64,000 nucleotides of DNA from Ottowia oryzae (lineage in GTDB: Bacteria; Pseudomonadota; Gammaproteobacteria; Burkholderiales; Burkholderiaceae_C). The notes below the pieces were generated by a model. It made no database searches and was not told the origin of the DNA. It saw only the letters and a program-made list of their open reading frames with translations. The position numbers and the translations under genes are program-made. Positions 33,871 to 44,895 of this stretch are shown here, piece after piece; position 1 is the first letter of the stretch, and each line of letters opens with the position of its first letter. The stretch lies in contig NZ_CP027666.1 of the NCBI RefSeq assembly GCF_003008535.1, positions 3,709,501-3,773,500 on the forward strand, read 5' to 3'.

Positions 33871-35457
33871 ATGCCCACCCGACCCGCGACAACCCGCGCC
33901 ACACCCCGCGCCGCCCGCTGCGTCGCCGCACTCACCGTACTGTCGCTGCTGGCCCCCGCCGCCGGCGCGCTGGCCCCCCAGCCCCCGGGCGATGACCGCC
34001 CGCTATATGTCCCGCCAGTCTGGGCCGCGCCCGCGCCAGCCGACATCTTCACGCGCCAACGCAGCGCGCTGTTGCCCGAAGCCAAGCCCTTCGCACCCGC
34101 GTTCCGCGCCCCCTCGGCCACCACTTGCGCCCGCCCGATGCGCACGCACGAAGAAGCTGGCACCCAGGCGCACAGTGCTCCGGGCGAGCTGAAGATCGGC
34201 CGCGCCTATTCACGCGCAGCAGCCGCCGGCGCGCACGCTAGCCCGGCCGCGCCGCCCACCCTTGCACCGTCGCCCGCGCCGATGGCGGAATCGGCCGTGG
34301 TCGCAGAGCCCGCCGCTGCTGATGCCGTGGCCCGCAGCGGCGCGCCCGGCAGCGCTTCAGCCACGCGCGCCGTCAAGCCAGGCCCATCGGCGCCGCCGAT
34401 AGCGCACCCCGCCCCCGATGCGGAGCCCGTCACCGCAGGCATGGTGGACGACAACGCCAGCTTCGCGGAATACCTGGCGTTTCAAGAGCGCACGCAGGTT
34501 ACCCACCGCCCCATGGACGTGCGCGAGCGCGTCATGCTGCAGGTGCGCGATGCGCGTGGCCGCGCCGTGCCCGACGCCGAGGTGGTGGTGCGCGCCACCA
34601 GCGGCGCGGCCATATGGGCGCGCACCGACACCGCCGGGCGCGCCTGGTTGTCGCCGGACGCGTTCGACGGCGACCACGGCCGCTTCTACGAAGTGACCGT
34701 GCGGCAAGGCAAGGCGCAGGCCAGCGCCGTATTCCAGCGCGGCCAGCAAAGCGCAGTGGATGTGACGCTGGACGCTGCCGCACCCGCCCAGCGCGCACGC
34801 CTGGACCTGGTGTTTCTGGTGGACGCCACCGGCTCGATGGGCGACGAAATCGCCAAGCTGAAAAGCACGCTGCGCACCATCGCCAGCGAAGTCGCCGCCC
34901 TGCCCAGCCAGCCCGACACCTGCTTTGGCCTGGTCGCCTACCGCGACAAGACCGACACCTTCGTGCTGCGCAGCCACGATTTCACCAACGACCTGCGCGC
35001 CTTCCAGACCGTGCTGGACCAGCTGCAAGCCGATGGCGGCGGCGACGAACCCGAGGCCATGAACGAAGCCCTGTTCGAGGCCGTGCACGCCCTCAGCTGG
35101 CGCGGCACTGGCGCCACGCGGCTGATGGTGCTGCTGGCCGATGCGCCGCCGCACCTGGACTACGCCGGCCCGCAGTACGACGCCACGGCGCGCGCCGCCC
35201 TGGCCAAGGGCATCAAGGTGTTCAGCGTGGGCGCCAGCGGCTTGAACAAGCAGGGCGAATACATCCAGCGGCAAATCGCGCAGTACACCGGCGGGCGCTT
35301 CGTCTTTCTGACCTACGCGCAAGCGCAGAACCCGGCCAGCGGCCCAGGGCGCGAGACGGTGCACGACGTCAGCAACTATTCGGTCGATACGCTGGACAGG
35401 CTGATCGTGCGGCTGGTGACCGATGAGCTAGCCCAGTTGCCCCAAGCCCGGCGCTGA
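33871..35457 (+). CDS. Exported VWA-domain protein
   Basis: A 528-residue protein. A signal peptide (LTVLSLLAPAAGALA) precedes a long Ala/Pro-rich low-complexity region (to about residue 190). A small beta domain (MLQVRDARGRAVPDAEVVV) follows, then a von Willebrand A domain from residue 310 with an intact MIDAS start (DATGSMGDE) and GDEPEAMNEAL. It ends with a segment ending VRLVTDELAQL. VWA proteins bind partners through a metal ion; no partner is evident. An AGGAG site precedes the ATG. Confidence 0.83.
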   Translation: MPTRPATTRATPRAARCVAALTVLSLLAPAAGALAPQPPGDDRPLYVPPVWAAPAPADIFTRQRSALLPEAKPFAPAFRAPSATTCARPMRTHEEAGTQAHSAPGELKIGRAYSRAAAAGAHASPAAPPTLAPSPAPMAESAVVAEPAAADAVARSGAPGSASATRAVKPGPSAPPIAHPAPDAEPVTAGMVDDNASFAEYLAFQERTQVTHRPMDVRERVMLQVRDARGRAVPDAEVVVRATSGAAIWARTDTAGRAWLSPDAFDGDHGRFYEVTVRQGKAQASAVFQRGQQSAVDVTLDAAAPAQRARLDLVFLVDATGSMGDEIAKLKSTLRTIASEVAALPSQPDTCFGLVAYRDKTDTFVLRSHDFTNDLRAFQTVLDQLQADGGGDEPEAMNEALFEAVHALSWRGTGATRLMVLLADAPPHLDYAGPQYDATARAALAKGIKVFSVGASGLNKQGEYIQRQIAQYTGGRFVFLTYAQAQNPASGPGRETVHDVSNYSVDTLDRLIVRLVTDELAQLPQARR

Positions 35458-35543
35458 CGGCGATGCGGCGGGCGGCACAGGGCGCGCCCGTCAGCCCACC
35501 GGCCAGCGTGCAAAAAACCATTTTTCGGCGGCCGAAACTTGTC

Positions 35544-35549
35544 TATAAT
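35544..35549 (+). promoter_or_regulatory. -10 box of the tRNA-Met gene
   Basis: Perfect TATAAT 11 bases before the tRNA 5' end. The -35 region at 17-base spacing is poor (TTTTTC). Confidence 0.65.
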
Positions 35550-35560
35550 GCGCGGTTTCC

Positions 35561-35637
35561 GGTGGTATAGCTCAGTCGGTTAGAGCGTGGGATTCATAAC
35601 CCCAAGGTCGGTGGTTCGATTCCACCTACCACCACCA
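35561..35637 (+). tRNA. tRNA-Met (anticodon CAT)
   Basis: A 77-base cloverleaf: acceptor stem GGTGGTA / TACCACC, D arm AGCTCAGTCGGTTAGAGC, anticodon loop with CAT at 35595-35597, T arm GGTTCGATTCC, and an encoded CCA end. Elongator methionine is most likely from the acceptor stem; a lysidine-modified isoleucine tRNA also has CAT and is a less likely alternative. Confidence 0.93.
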
Positions 35638-35670
35638 CATTGCAGTTCTCCGGCCCACGGCCAGAGAAAG

Positions 35671-35706
35671 AAAAGCCCCAGGGACCTGTGTCCTGGGGCT
35701 TTTTTC
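35671..35706 (+). terminator. Rho-independent terminator after tRNA-Met
   Basis: AAAAGCCCCAGG and CCTGGGGCTTTTTT arms with a short loop, then a T-run; close to the tRNA 3' end and symmetrical, so it may also stop readthrough from xdhB. Confidence 0.88.
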
Positions 35707-35767
35707 TTGGCTGCGCCGGGCGCGTCGAAAGCTGCGGCTTGGAATGCGCGTCAATGAAGTGCGTCAA

Positions 35768-38131
35768 TTAAGGCGCGTTCACCGCCCACAGCACGCGCTC
35801 GGCCGTGGCGGGGGCGTCCATCTGCACGGCAGCGGCAGCGGCACCGGCCAAGCCACGATCAGCGCGCGCGGCGGCAATCGCTTCGCGCAGCGCCTCCCAC
35901 ACGCTGATGGCCAGCATGAAGGGTGGTTCGCCCACGGCCTTGCTGCGAAACACGGTGTCTTCCCTATTTTCTTCGGGCCACAGGTGCACGTTCAGGCGCG
36001 CGGGGACGTCGGCCGCGGTGGGGATCTTGTAGGTGCTGGGCGCCTTGGTGGCCAGCAGGCCCTTGTCGGTCCAGACCAGCTCTTCGGTGGTCAGCCAGCC
36101 CATGCCCTGCACAAAGCCGCCTTCGATCTGCCCGATGTCGATCGCTGGGTTGATGCTGCGGCCCACGTCGTGCAGGATGTCCACGCCCAGCACGCGGTAT
36201 TCACCCGTGCGCGTGTCGATGGCCACTTCGCTGCACGCCGCACCGTAGGCGAAGTAGAAGAACGGCCGCCCCGTGAGAGTGACCTTGTCGTAGTGGATCT
36301 TGGGTGTGCGGTAAAAGCCGTCGCTCCACAGCTGGATGCGCGCGGCGTAGGCCTGTTGCACCACGGCGGTGAAGTCGCGCACAGCCTGGGGCGAGGTGAT
36401 CTGGCCGTCGGCAAAGCGCACCGCTTCGGGCGCGCAGCCGTCCAGCGCGGCGACGAAGTCGGCCAGTTGGCCGCGCACGGTGCGCGCGGCGGCCTGGGCG
36501 GCCTTGCCGTTCAAGTCGGTGCCGCTGGATGCGGCCGTGGCGCTGGCGTTGGGCACCTTGTCGGTGGCGCTGGCGGTGACCAGCACGCGCGCCAACGGCA
36601 CGCCCAGCTCATCGGCCACCACCTGCGCCACTTTGGTGTTCAGGCCCTGCCCCATTTCGGTGCCGCCGTGGTTCACCTGCACACTGCCGTCGGTGTACAC
36701 ATGCACCAGCGCACCCGCCTGGTTGAACAGCGTGGCGGTGAAGCTGATGCCGAACTTGACCGGCGTGATGGCCAGGCCGCGCTTGATGTGCTTGTGCTGC
36801 CTGTTCCAAGCCAAAACGCCTTCCAGCCGGCGCTGGTAGTGCGCCAGCAGCTCCAGTTTTGGTAGCAATTCGTGCAGGATGTTGTCTTCCACCTGCATCT
36901 GGTAGGGCGTGACGTTGCGCTCGGTGGCGCCGCGCGGGCCGTACAGGTTGGCGGTGCGCACGGCCAGCGCGTCCTTGCCCAGCGCGCGCGCGATGTCGCC
37001 CAGCAGCGTTTCGATGGCAATCACGCCCTGCGGGCCGCCAAAGCCGCGGTAGGCGGTGTGGCTTTGCGTGTGAGTGCGGCAGCGGTGGCTGCGGATCACC
37101 ACGTCTTGCAAGAAGTACGCGTTGTCGACATGGAACACGGCGCGGTCGGCCACGGGGCCGCTCAGGTCGGCCGACCAGCCGCAGTTGGCCATCATGTCGA
37201 TCGTCAGGCCCTGGATGCGGCCGCTGTCGTCAAAGCCCACCTCGTAGTCGTACGCAAACGGGTGGCGCTTGCCAGTGATCATGAAGTCGTCGTCGCGGTC
37301 CAGCCGCAGCTTGACGGGTGCGCCCACTTTGTGGGCCGCCAGCGCTGCCCACACGGCCAGGTGGCCGGCCTGCGTTTCCTTGCCGCCAAAGCCGCCACCC
37401 ATACGCCGGCATTCGACCACGACGGCGTGGTTGGCAATGCCCAGCGCGTGCGCCACCCAGTGCTGCACCTCGCCCGGGTGCTGCGTGCTGCTGACCACGC
37501 GCCACTGGCCCTGCTCTTGCGGCACGGCCAGGGCGATCTGGCCTTCCAGGTAGAAGTGCTCTTGCCCGCCCACGGCAAAGTGACCCTTCAGCCGGTGCGG
37601 TGCCGCGGCCAGCGCGGCGGCGGCGTCACCCCGCGCCACGGTGACGGGCGGCAGCACGAAGCTGTTGGCCGCCATGGCGTCTTCGATGGTCAGCAAGGCA
37701 GGCAGCGGGGTGATGTCCAGCTTGACGGCGCGCGCAGCGTGGCGCGCGGCCATCACGCTGTCGGCCACGACCAGCGCCACCACCTGCCCGGCGAACTGCA
37801 CGGTGCCCTGCGCCAGCACCGGCTCGTCGTGCGAAAAGGAAGCCAGCACCGGGTCGCCCGGAATGTCGGCGGCCAGCACCACGGCGCGCACGCCGGGCAT
37901 GGCCAGCGCGGCGCTCGCGTCCACGCCGTTCAGGCGGCCGTGCGCCACGGGCGACATCACCGGCGCGGCGTGCAGGGTGCCGCGCGGCTCGGGCAGGTCG
38001 TCCACGTACGGCGCCAGGCCCTGCACCTGGGCGCGCGCGCTTTCGTGCGGGATGGACGTGCCGCAGGCGCTGGCCGACGCGCTAGGGCTGGTGCGCGCTT
38101 CGGCGGCGGGGGGAATCAGGCGGTCGTTCAC
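35768..38131 (-). CDS. xdhB: Xanthine dehydrogenase molybdopterin-binding subunit XdhB
   Basis: A 787-residue large subunit that oxidises hypoxanthine/xanthine to urate at a molybdenum cofactor. Cofactor and substrate segments include MGGGFGGKETQA, YRGFGGPQGV and GGTEMGQGLNTK; the C-terminal VGEPPFML holds the catalytic glutamate. Its start overlaps a small proline-rich ORF (ATGA), which in turn overlaps xdhA, so the three are coupled. The sulfuration factor gene xdhC that often follows is absent; the tRNA gene is next. Confidence 0.95.
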   Translation of the reverse strand: MNDRLIPPAAEARTSPSASASACGTSIPHESARAQVQGLAPYVDDLPEPRGTLHAAPVMSPVAHGRLNGVDASAALAMPGVRAVVLAADIPGDPVLASFSHDEPVLAQGTVQFAGQVVALVVADSVMAARHAARAVKLDITPLPALLTIEDAMAANSFVLPPVTVARGDAAAALAAAPHRLKGHFAVGGQEHFYLEGQIALAVPQEQGQWRVVSSTQHPGEVQHWVAHALGIANHAVVVECRRMGGGFGGKETQAGHLAVWAALAAHKVGAPVKLRLDRDDDFMITGKRHPFAYDYEVGFDDSGRIQGLTIDMMANCGWSADLSGPVADRAVFHVDNAYFLQDVVIRSHRCRTHTQSHTAYRGFGGPQGVIAIETLLGDIARALGKDALAVRTANLYGPRGATERNVTPYQMQVEDNILHELLPKLELLAHYQRRLEGVLAWNRQHKHIKRGLAITPVKFGISFTATLFNQAGALVHVYTDGSVQVNHGGTEMGQGLNTKVAQVVADELGVPLARVLVTASATDKVPNASATAASSGTDLNGKAAQAAARTVRGQLADFVAALDGCAPEAVRFADGQITSPQAVRDFTAVVQQAYAARIQLWSDGFYRTPKIHYDKVTLTGRPFFYFAYGAACSEVAIDTRTGEYRVLGVDILHDVGRSINPAIDIGQIEGGFVQGMGWLTTEELVWTDKGLLATKAPSTYKIPTAADVPARLNVHLWPEENREDTVFRSKAVGEPPFMLAISVWEALREAIAAARADRGLAGAAAAAVQMDAPATAERVLWAVNAP

Positions 38132-38315
38132 GGCAGGCGCTCAGGGTCTTGGATGGGTGGGTCGTCACCGGGTTCGCGGCGCGGCAGCGGCGGCGCGCCG
38201 GGGTCTTCCACGGGCGCGGGCGGGGCGAACGGGTCGGGGTCTTGCACCGGCGGCTCTTGCCCCGGCAGCGGGATGGGGCCGGCGGCGCGGGCCTGCGGCC
38301 AGGTGGCGGTGGTCA

Positions 38316-38319
<4 letters not shown>
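38128..38319 (-). CDS. Small proline-rich protein between xdhA and xdhB
   Basis: A 63-residue product, 20-30 percent proline. It contains near-repeats of PPVQDPDPF and PPIQDPERL type and no hydrophobic or cysteine-bearing segment. It overlaps the xdhA stop by 4 bases and the xdhB start by 4 bases (ATGA at both ends), which strongly suggests real translation. It has no recognised domain. It could be a disordered linker, an assembly aid or a leftover of a fusion; unknown. Confidence 0.6.
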
Positions 38320-39794
<1,475 letters not shown>

Positions 39795-40104
39795 GGCGCC
39801 AGTATGGTGCAATTCGCCGAGGTTGCGACGGTGTCAGCCTCGGTTGGCAACTTGCGTGCCAGCGGCCGCCTAACCCTTGTGAGAATGGCTGGGCGACGCC
39901 CCCGCGCAAGCTCGTGCAGCGGCGCGCCGGCCCCCCCTGAGCCGGCCGCACGCCCCCGTATCTTCCCGCACAGACGCGCGCGATGGCGGTGATACATTGC
40001 CACACAATCTGAGCCAGCCAGCGGGCCATGTGGCTTGAACCCGCAGCCAGCGCCGCTGCTGGCATGCCGATTGCTACAATTTTGCAAGCTGAACGCCGCC
40101 GCCC
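39795..40104. promoter_or_regulatory. Divergent promoter region of xdhA and the nucleoside transporter
   Basis: 310 bases without a gene. On the plus strand TACAAT at 40075-40080 may be a -10 for the transporter, with a weak -35. A GC-rich stretch (39930-39960) has inverted repeats. No clear operator was recognised, although coordinated control of both units would be expected. Confidence 0.45.
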
Positions 40105-41649
40105 ATGCTGCCCCGACTCCAACTGCAACACATCACCAAGCGCTACCCCGGCGTGCTGGCCAACGACGACGTGTCGCTGACGGTGCAGCCGGGCGAGATC
40201 CACGCCGTGCTGGGCGAAAACGGTGCCGGCAAAAGCACGTTGATGAAGATCATCTACGGCGCGGTCAAGCCCGATGCGGGCGAGGTGCACTTTGACGGCC
40301 AGCCCGTGCACATCCGCAGCCCGCAAGAGGCGCGGCAGCTGGGCATCGCCATGGTGTTCCAGCATTTCAGCCTGTTTGAAACCCTGTCGGTGGCCGAGAA
40401 CGTGTGGCTGGGTCTTGACCGCAGCCTGACGCTGCCTGAAGTCACCCGCCGCATCCAGGAAACCGCCGCCGCCTACGGCCTGGACATCGACCCGCTGCGC
40501 CCCGTGCACACGCTGGGCGTGGGCGAGATGCAGCGGGTGGAGATCATCCGCGCGCTGCTGACCAACCCGCGCCTGCTGATCCTGGACGAACCCACCTCGG
40601 TGCTCACGCCGCAGGCGGTGGAAAAGCTCTTCGTCACCCTGCGCCAGCTGGCCGCCGAGGGCTGCAGCATTCTGTACATCAGCCACAAGCTGCACGAGAT
40701 TCGCGCGCTGTGCAACGCCTGCACGGTGATGCGCGGCGGCAAGGTGACGGGCGTGACCGACCCGCGCACCGAAACCAACGCCTCGCTGTCGCGCCTGATG
40801 ATCGGCGCCGACCCGCCCGCGCTGCAGCACCACGCCCACACGCCGGGCGCGCCCGTGCTGGAGGTAGACCGGCTGAGCCTGCCGCGCGAATCGCCCTTTG
40901 GCGTTGACCTGGTCGAGATCGCCCTGCAGGTGCGCGCCGGCGAGGTGGTGGGGCTGGCGGGCGTATCGGGCAATGGCCAGCGGGAATTGCTTTTTGCGCT
41001 TTCCGGCGAGGATCAGCGGGCGCCGGCAGCTTCCATAAAGATAGCAGGCGTCGCCGCCGGCCGGCTGACGCCCGGGCGCCGCCGCGCGCTGGGGCTGCAC
41101 TTTGTGCCCGAGGAACGCCTGGGCCGCGGCGCCGTGCCTGAGATGGGCCTGGCGCACAACCTGCTGCTGACGCGGCGCGAAGCCGTGGGCCCGCTGGGCT
41201 GGCTGCGCATTGGGCAGTTGCGTGCGCAGGCGGCCGACACCATTGCGCGCTACCGCGTCAAGGCGGCGGGGCCAGACGCGCCTGCGCGTTCGCTATCGGG
41301 CGGCAACCTGCAGAAATTCATCATGGGCCGCGAGATCGACGCCAAGCCCAAGCTGCTGATCGTCTCGCAGCCCACCTGGGGCGTGGACGTGGGCGCGGCG
41401 GCGCAGATTCGCGCCGAAATCCTGGCGCTGCGCGACGCGGGCTGCGCCGTGCTGGTGGTCAGCGAAGAGCTGGACGAATTGTTTGAACTGAGCGATCGCC
41501 TGCACGTGATCGCCAAGGGCCAGCTGTCGCCGTCGATCGACCGGCGCGCGGCCACCGTGCAGCAGATCGGCCAGTGGATGAGCGGCCTGTGGCACGAAGA
41601 AGTGCAGCAGGCGCTGCAAGAAAAGGAGAGCGCGCATGCTGCGCCTTGA
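40105..41649 (+). CDS. Nucleoside-type ABC transporter ATP-binding protein (two ATPase domains)
   Basis: A 514-residue duplicated ATPase of the sugar/nucleoside import class. The first domain has Walker A GENGAGKST, a LGVGEMQRVEI signature region and Walker B LLILDEPTSVL. The second has a degenerate P-loop region (GVSGNGQRELL) and signature LSGGNLQK. It pairs with the two permeases downstream and BMP-type lipoproteins, so the substrate is probably purine nucleosides or related compounds. The stop overlaps the first permease start. Confidence 0.92.
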   Translation: MLPRLQLQHITKRYPGVLANDDVSLTVQPGEIHAVLGENGAGKSTLMKIIYGAVKPDAGEVHFDGQPVHIRSPQEARQLGIAMVFQHFSLFETLSVAENVWLGLDRSLTLPEVTRRIQETAAAYGLDIDPLRPVHTLGVGEMQRVEIIRALLTNPRLLILDEPTSVLTPQAVEKLFVTLRQLAAEGCSILYISHKLHEIRALCNACTVMRGGKVTGVTDPRTETNASLSRLMIGADPPALQHHAHTPGAPVLEVDRLSLPRESPFGVDLVEIALQVRAGEVVGLAGVSGNGQRELLFALSGEDQRAPAASIKIAGVAAGRLTPGRRRALGLHFVPEERLGRGAVPEMGLAHNLLLTRREAVGPLGWLRIGQLRAQAADTIARYRVKAAGPDAPARSLSGGNLQKFIMGREIDAKPKLLIVSQPTWGVDVGAAAQIRAEILALRDAGCAVLVVSEELDELFELSDRLHVIAKGQLSPSIDRRAATVQQIGQWMSGLWHEEVQQALQEKESAHAAP

Positions 41650-42694
41650 GCCACGCCCGGCGCCCTCGCGCGCCTGGACCTGGGCATCGCCACTGCTGGC
41701 GCTGGCCATCACCGTGCTGATCGGCACGCTGCTGTTCGCTGCGCTGGGCAAAGACCCGGTGCGCGGGCTGCAGGTGTTTTTCTGGGAGCCGATCAAATCG
41801 CCTTACGCGCTGGGTGAGCTGGGCCTGAAAGCCACGCCGCTGCTGCTGATCGCGCTGGGGCTGGCGGTGTGTTTTCGCTCCAACGTGTGGAACATCGGCG
41901 CCGAGGGGCAGTACATCATCGGCGCGGTGTTTGCGGGCGGCGTGGCGCTGATGGCGACCAAAGATACGGGCCGCTGGATCATGGTGGCGGTGCTGCTGGC
42001 CGGCATGGCGGGCGGCATGCTGTGGGCGGCTATCGCGGCATTTTTACGAGACCGCTTCAACGCGGGCGAAATCCTGGTCACGCTGATGCTGGTGTACGTG
42101 GCGGTGCAGGTGCTGGGCTATCTGGTGTACGGCCCCTGGAAAGACCCGGCGGGCTACAACTTTCCGCAAACGCGCACGTTCGAGGCCGTCACGCAGATTC
42201 CCAAGCTGATGAAGGGCTCGCGCGTGAACCTGGGCCTGATGTTGGCGCTGGGCGGGGCCGCGCTGCTGTGGATCTTCCTGTTTCGCACCCGCGCCGGGTT
42301 TGCGCAGCAGGTGGGCGGGCTGGCCCCGGCGGCGGCGCGCTACGCGGGCTTTTCTTCGCGCCGCGCGCTGTGGACGGCGCTGCTGGTGTCCGGCGCCACG
42401 GCCGGGCTGGCGGGCGCGCTGGAAGTGGCCGGCCCCATCGGCCAGCTGACGCCCTATGTGCCGGCCGGCTACGGCTTTGCCGCCATCATCGTCGCCTTTG
42501 TTGGGCGCCTGCACCCGTTGGGCATGGTGCTGTCGGCCATCTTGATGAGCATGTTCTACATCGGCGGTGAGCTGGCGCAATCGCGCCTGGGCCTGCCCAA
42601 GTCGCTGACCGGGGTGTTCCAGGGTCTGCTGCTGTTCACGCTGCTGGCGTGCGACACGCTGATCAACTACCGCGTGCGCGCGAAGGCGGGCTAA
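41636..42694 (+). CDS. Nucleoside-type ABC transporter permease 1
   Basis: A 352-residue inner-membrane permease (BPD_transp_2 family) with about ten helices. Typical segments are WNIGAEGQYIIGAVFAGGVAL near residue 85 and the C-terminal GFAAIIVAFVGRLHPLGMVL. It overlaps the ATPase gene by 14 bases and its stop shares one base with the next permease start (TAATG). Works as a heterodimer with that product. Confidence 0.92.
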   Translation: MLRLEPRPAPSRAWTWASPLLALAITVLIGTLLFAALGKDPVRGLQVFFWEPIKSPYALGELGLKATPLLLIALGLAVCFRSNVWNIGAEGQYIIGAVFAGGVALMATKDTGRWIMVAVLLAGMAGGMLWAAIAAFLRDRFNAGEILVTLMLVYVAVQVLGYLVYGPWKDPAGYNFPQTRTFEAVTQIPKLMKGSRVNLGLMLALGGAALLWIFLFRTRAGFAQQVGGLAPAAARYAGFSSRRALWTALLVSGATAGLAGALEVAGPIGQLTPYVPAGYGFAAIIVAFVGRLHPLGMVLSAILMSMFYIGGELAQSRLGLPKSLTGVFQGLLLFTLLACDTLINYRVRAKAG

Positions 42695-43614
42695 TGGAAG
42701 TCTACGCACTCTTGTTTGCGGCCACGCTGAACGCCGGCACCGTGCTGGCGCTGGCGGCGCTGGGCTTATTGATCAACGAGAAAGCCGGCGTGGTGAACCT
42801 TGGCGCCGAGGGCATGATGCTGTGCGCGGCCATCGCCGGGTTTGCCACCGTGGTCACCACCGGCAACGATTGGCTGGGCTTTGCCGCGGGCGCGCTGGCC
42901 GGTGCGGTGCTGGCCGCTGCCTTTGGCGTGCTGGTGATCTGGCTGAACACCAACCAGTACGCCACCGGCCTGGCGCTGAGCATCTTCGGCGTGGGCCTGT
43001 CGGCCTTCGTGGGCATCAACTTCGTGCAGGCCAAGCTGCCCGAACGCACGCCGTTCAACGCCTTCGGCCTGGGCGACATTCCCATCATCGGCCCGGCACT
43101 GTTTCGCCAGCACCCGCTGGTGTACGGGGCGATGCTGCTGGCGCTGGGGCTGGTGTGGTTTTTGTACCGCACGCGCGGCGGCTTGGTGCTGCGCGCGGTG
43201 GGCGAATCGCCCCAGTCGGCCCATGCGCTGGGCTACCCGGTGCGGCTGATTCGGCTGGGCGCGGTGGTGTTCGGCGGCGCGATGTGCGGGCTGGCCGGCG
43301 CCTACCTGTCGCTGGTCTACACCCCGCTGTGGGTCGAGGGCATGGTGGCCGGCAAAGGCTGGATCGCGCTGGCGCTCACCACCTTCGCCACCTGGCGGCC
43401 GGGCCGCATTCTGCTGGGCGCCTACCTGTTTGGCGGGGTGACGATGCTGCAATTCCACCTGCAGGCGCAAGGCGTGCAGATTCCCAGCCAGGTGCTGTCG
43501 ATGCTGCCTTACCTGGCCACGATCGTGGTGCTGGCGCTGATTTCGCGCAACCCGACCTGGATCCGCGTGAACATGCCCGCGTCCCTGGGCAAGCCCTACT
43601 ACCCTGGCAGCTGA
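42694..43614 (+). CDS. Nucleoside-type ABC transporter permease 2
   Basis: A 306-residue permease of the same family with NLGAEGMMLCAAIAGFA and TFATWRPGRILLGAYLFGG. The ATG at 42694 is the coupled start; an earlier ATG in frame would run into the preceding permease. Last gene of the transporter unit; a gene in the opposite direction follows. Confidence 0.92.
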   Translation: MEVYALLFAATLNAGTVLALAALGLLINEKAGVVNLGAEGMMLCAAIAGFATVVTTGNDWLGFAAGALAGAVLAAAFGVLVIWLNTNQYATGLALSIFGVGLSAFVGINFVQAKLPERTPFNAFGLGDIPIIGPALFRQHPLVYGAMLLALGLVWFLYRTRGGLVLRAVGESPQSAHALGYPVRLIRLGAVVFGGAMCGLAGAYLSLVYTPLWVEGMVAGKGWIALALTTFATWRPGRILLGAYLFGGVTMLQFHLQAQGVQIPSQVLSMLPYLATIVVLALISRNPTWIRVNMPASLGKPYYPGS

Positions 43615-43638
43615 AGCCCGCTGCCCCGCCAGCAGCGG

Positions 43639-44631
43639 CTAGCTGGCCGCCACGGGCAGCTGGCAATCGGCCACGCGCGCCAGCGCATGCAGCATGGCCC
43701 CCAGCGGGTACGCCGTCATGCCGCGCTGCTCGGCCCGGCGGCGCGCTTCTGCATCGGCATCCAGATCGACGATCTTCACGTGCGCCCCCAGGCTGCGGCT
43801 GCGCGCCACCATGCGCAGCACCGACATGGGCGTGTTGCTGGCCACCCAGCCCTGGTTGGCGTCGAAGACCAGGCCGTTGATCATGGTGAAGCTCATCTCG
43901 AAGGGCCCCGGCTGCGCCAGCCGCTGCGCCAACGCACCCAGAAAGTGCCGACACTCCGCCGAGGGTGAGGTGGCCAGGCTGGCCGTGAACTCGCCCAGAC
44001 TGAGTTGCGCGTTGGTGATCTCGGGCGGCGGGAAGCCCGCGCCGCCCGCAGGCGCTGGCTGCGAAGCCGGGCCCTGCACGGTGGTCGCAAAAAATGCCGA
44101 ACTGAAGAACGCCGAGGTGCGGCTGCGCTGGCTGGCCGTGGTGTCGAAAGGCAGCGGGGCCGTCGCCGGGGCGTCGCTATGCGCTTGGGCTTGGGCCTGG
44201 GCCGCACTGTGGCCGCCGTCATCGGGCGTGGCGACGTGGTCAGCCGGCGCGGATGCAGCGTGTGCCGCGGCTGCGTCAAGCGCCTGGCGCATCGCCTCGG
44301 CGCGGAAGGGCCGGCGCAAAACCACCCAGCCCTGCGCCGTCCAGGCGGCTTTTTGCGCGTCGGCCTGCGCCTGCTCGGTGCTGTCGGGCACGTGCGGCGC
44401 CATCAGCAGCACGGCGGGCCGGCCTTGCAGCAGGCCGCGCAGGTGCGCCGTGGCCTGCTCAACGCCGTGCTCATGCACCCAGGCGTCGGCGTCGATCACG
44501 TACAGATCGCCGCCCTGGGTGGCCGCGCCCAGCGACTGCGCAACGAAGGCCCCTTCGGGCTGCAGCTTGCGCAGCAGCAATGAAAGCGCAAAGGCTTCTT
44601 TCTCGGTCAGTCCCACGGCCACGGTTTTCAT
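43639..44631 (-). CDS. Uncharacterised protein with receiver-like and C-terminal domains
   Basis: A 330-residue protein without a domain I can name. The N-terminus (VAVGLTEKEAFALSLLLRKL, LYVIDADAW, PAVLLMAPHVPDS) looks like a Rossmann/receiver-type fold lacking the usual acidic residues. An Ala/Gln/Pro-rich linker (about 135-215) follows, then a conserved-looking C-terminal part (FEMSFTMINGLVFDANQGWVASNTP, SVLRMVARSRSLG). No signal peptide. It lies between the permease and the BMP lipoprotein and opposite to both, so it may not be part of uptake. Confidence 0.6.
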   Translation of the reverse strand: MKTVAVGLTEKEAFALSLLLRKLQPEGAFVAQSLGAATQGGDLYVIDADAWVHEHGVEQATAHLRGLLQGRPAVLLMAPHVPDSTEQAQADAQKAAWTAQGWVVLRRPFRAEAMRQALDAAAAHAASAPADHVATPDDGGHSAAQAQAQAHSDAPATAPLPFDTTASQRSRTSAFFSSAFFATTVQGPASQPAPAGGAGFPPPEITNAQLSLGEFTASLATSPSAECRHFLGALAQRLAQPGPFEMSFTMINGLVFDANQGWVASNTPMSVLRMVARSRSLGAHVKIVDLDADAEARRRAEQRGMTAYPLGAMLHALARVADCQLPVAAS

Positions 44632-44895
44632 GGCGGGAACTTTACCGAGCGTAATACTAAATAGTCAACATTTTGCGCGAACAGTAGGCCCCCGCGTCTT
44701 TGACCTGCGTCAGCTTTTGCGACGTTGACCTGCGCTGCGGCGCCATCCGAGGCCAGCCAAGCCAGCGCCGCCGGGGCCAACCCGCAGGGCCGCCGTGTCG
44801 CTCAACAAGCCCGGACACGCTGGGCTGCGCCACACACTGTTACCTCATAATCCCAGTTTTCCAACGCAGCTCTATCACCTCAGAAAGGCACACGC

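Noticed and set aside
35561..35637. tRNA-Ile with lysidine-modified CAT anticodon
   Set aside because: The acceptor and D-arm sequences look like the elongator methionine tRNA; the isoleucine option is kept only as a minor alternative.
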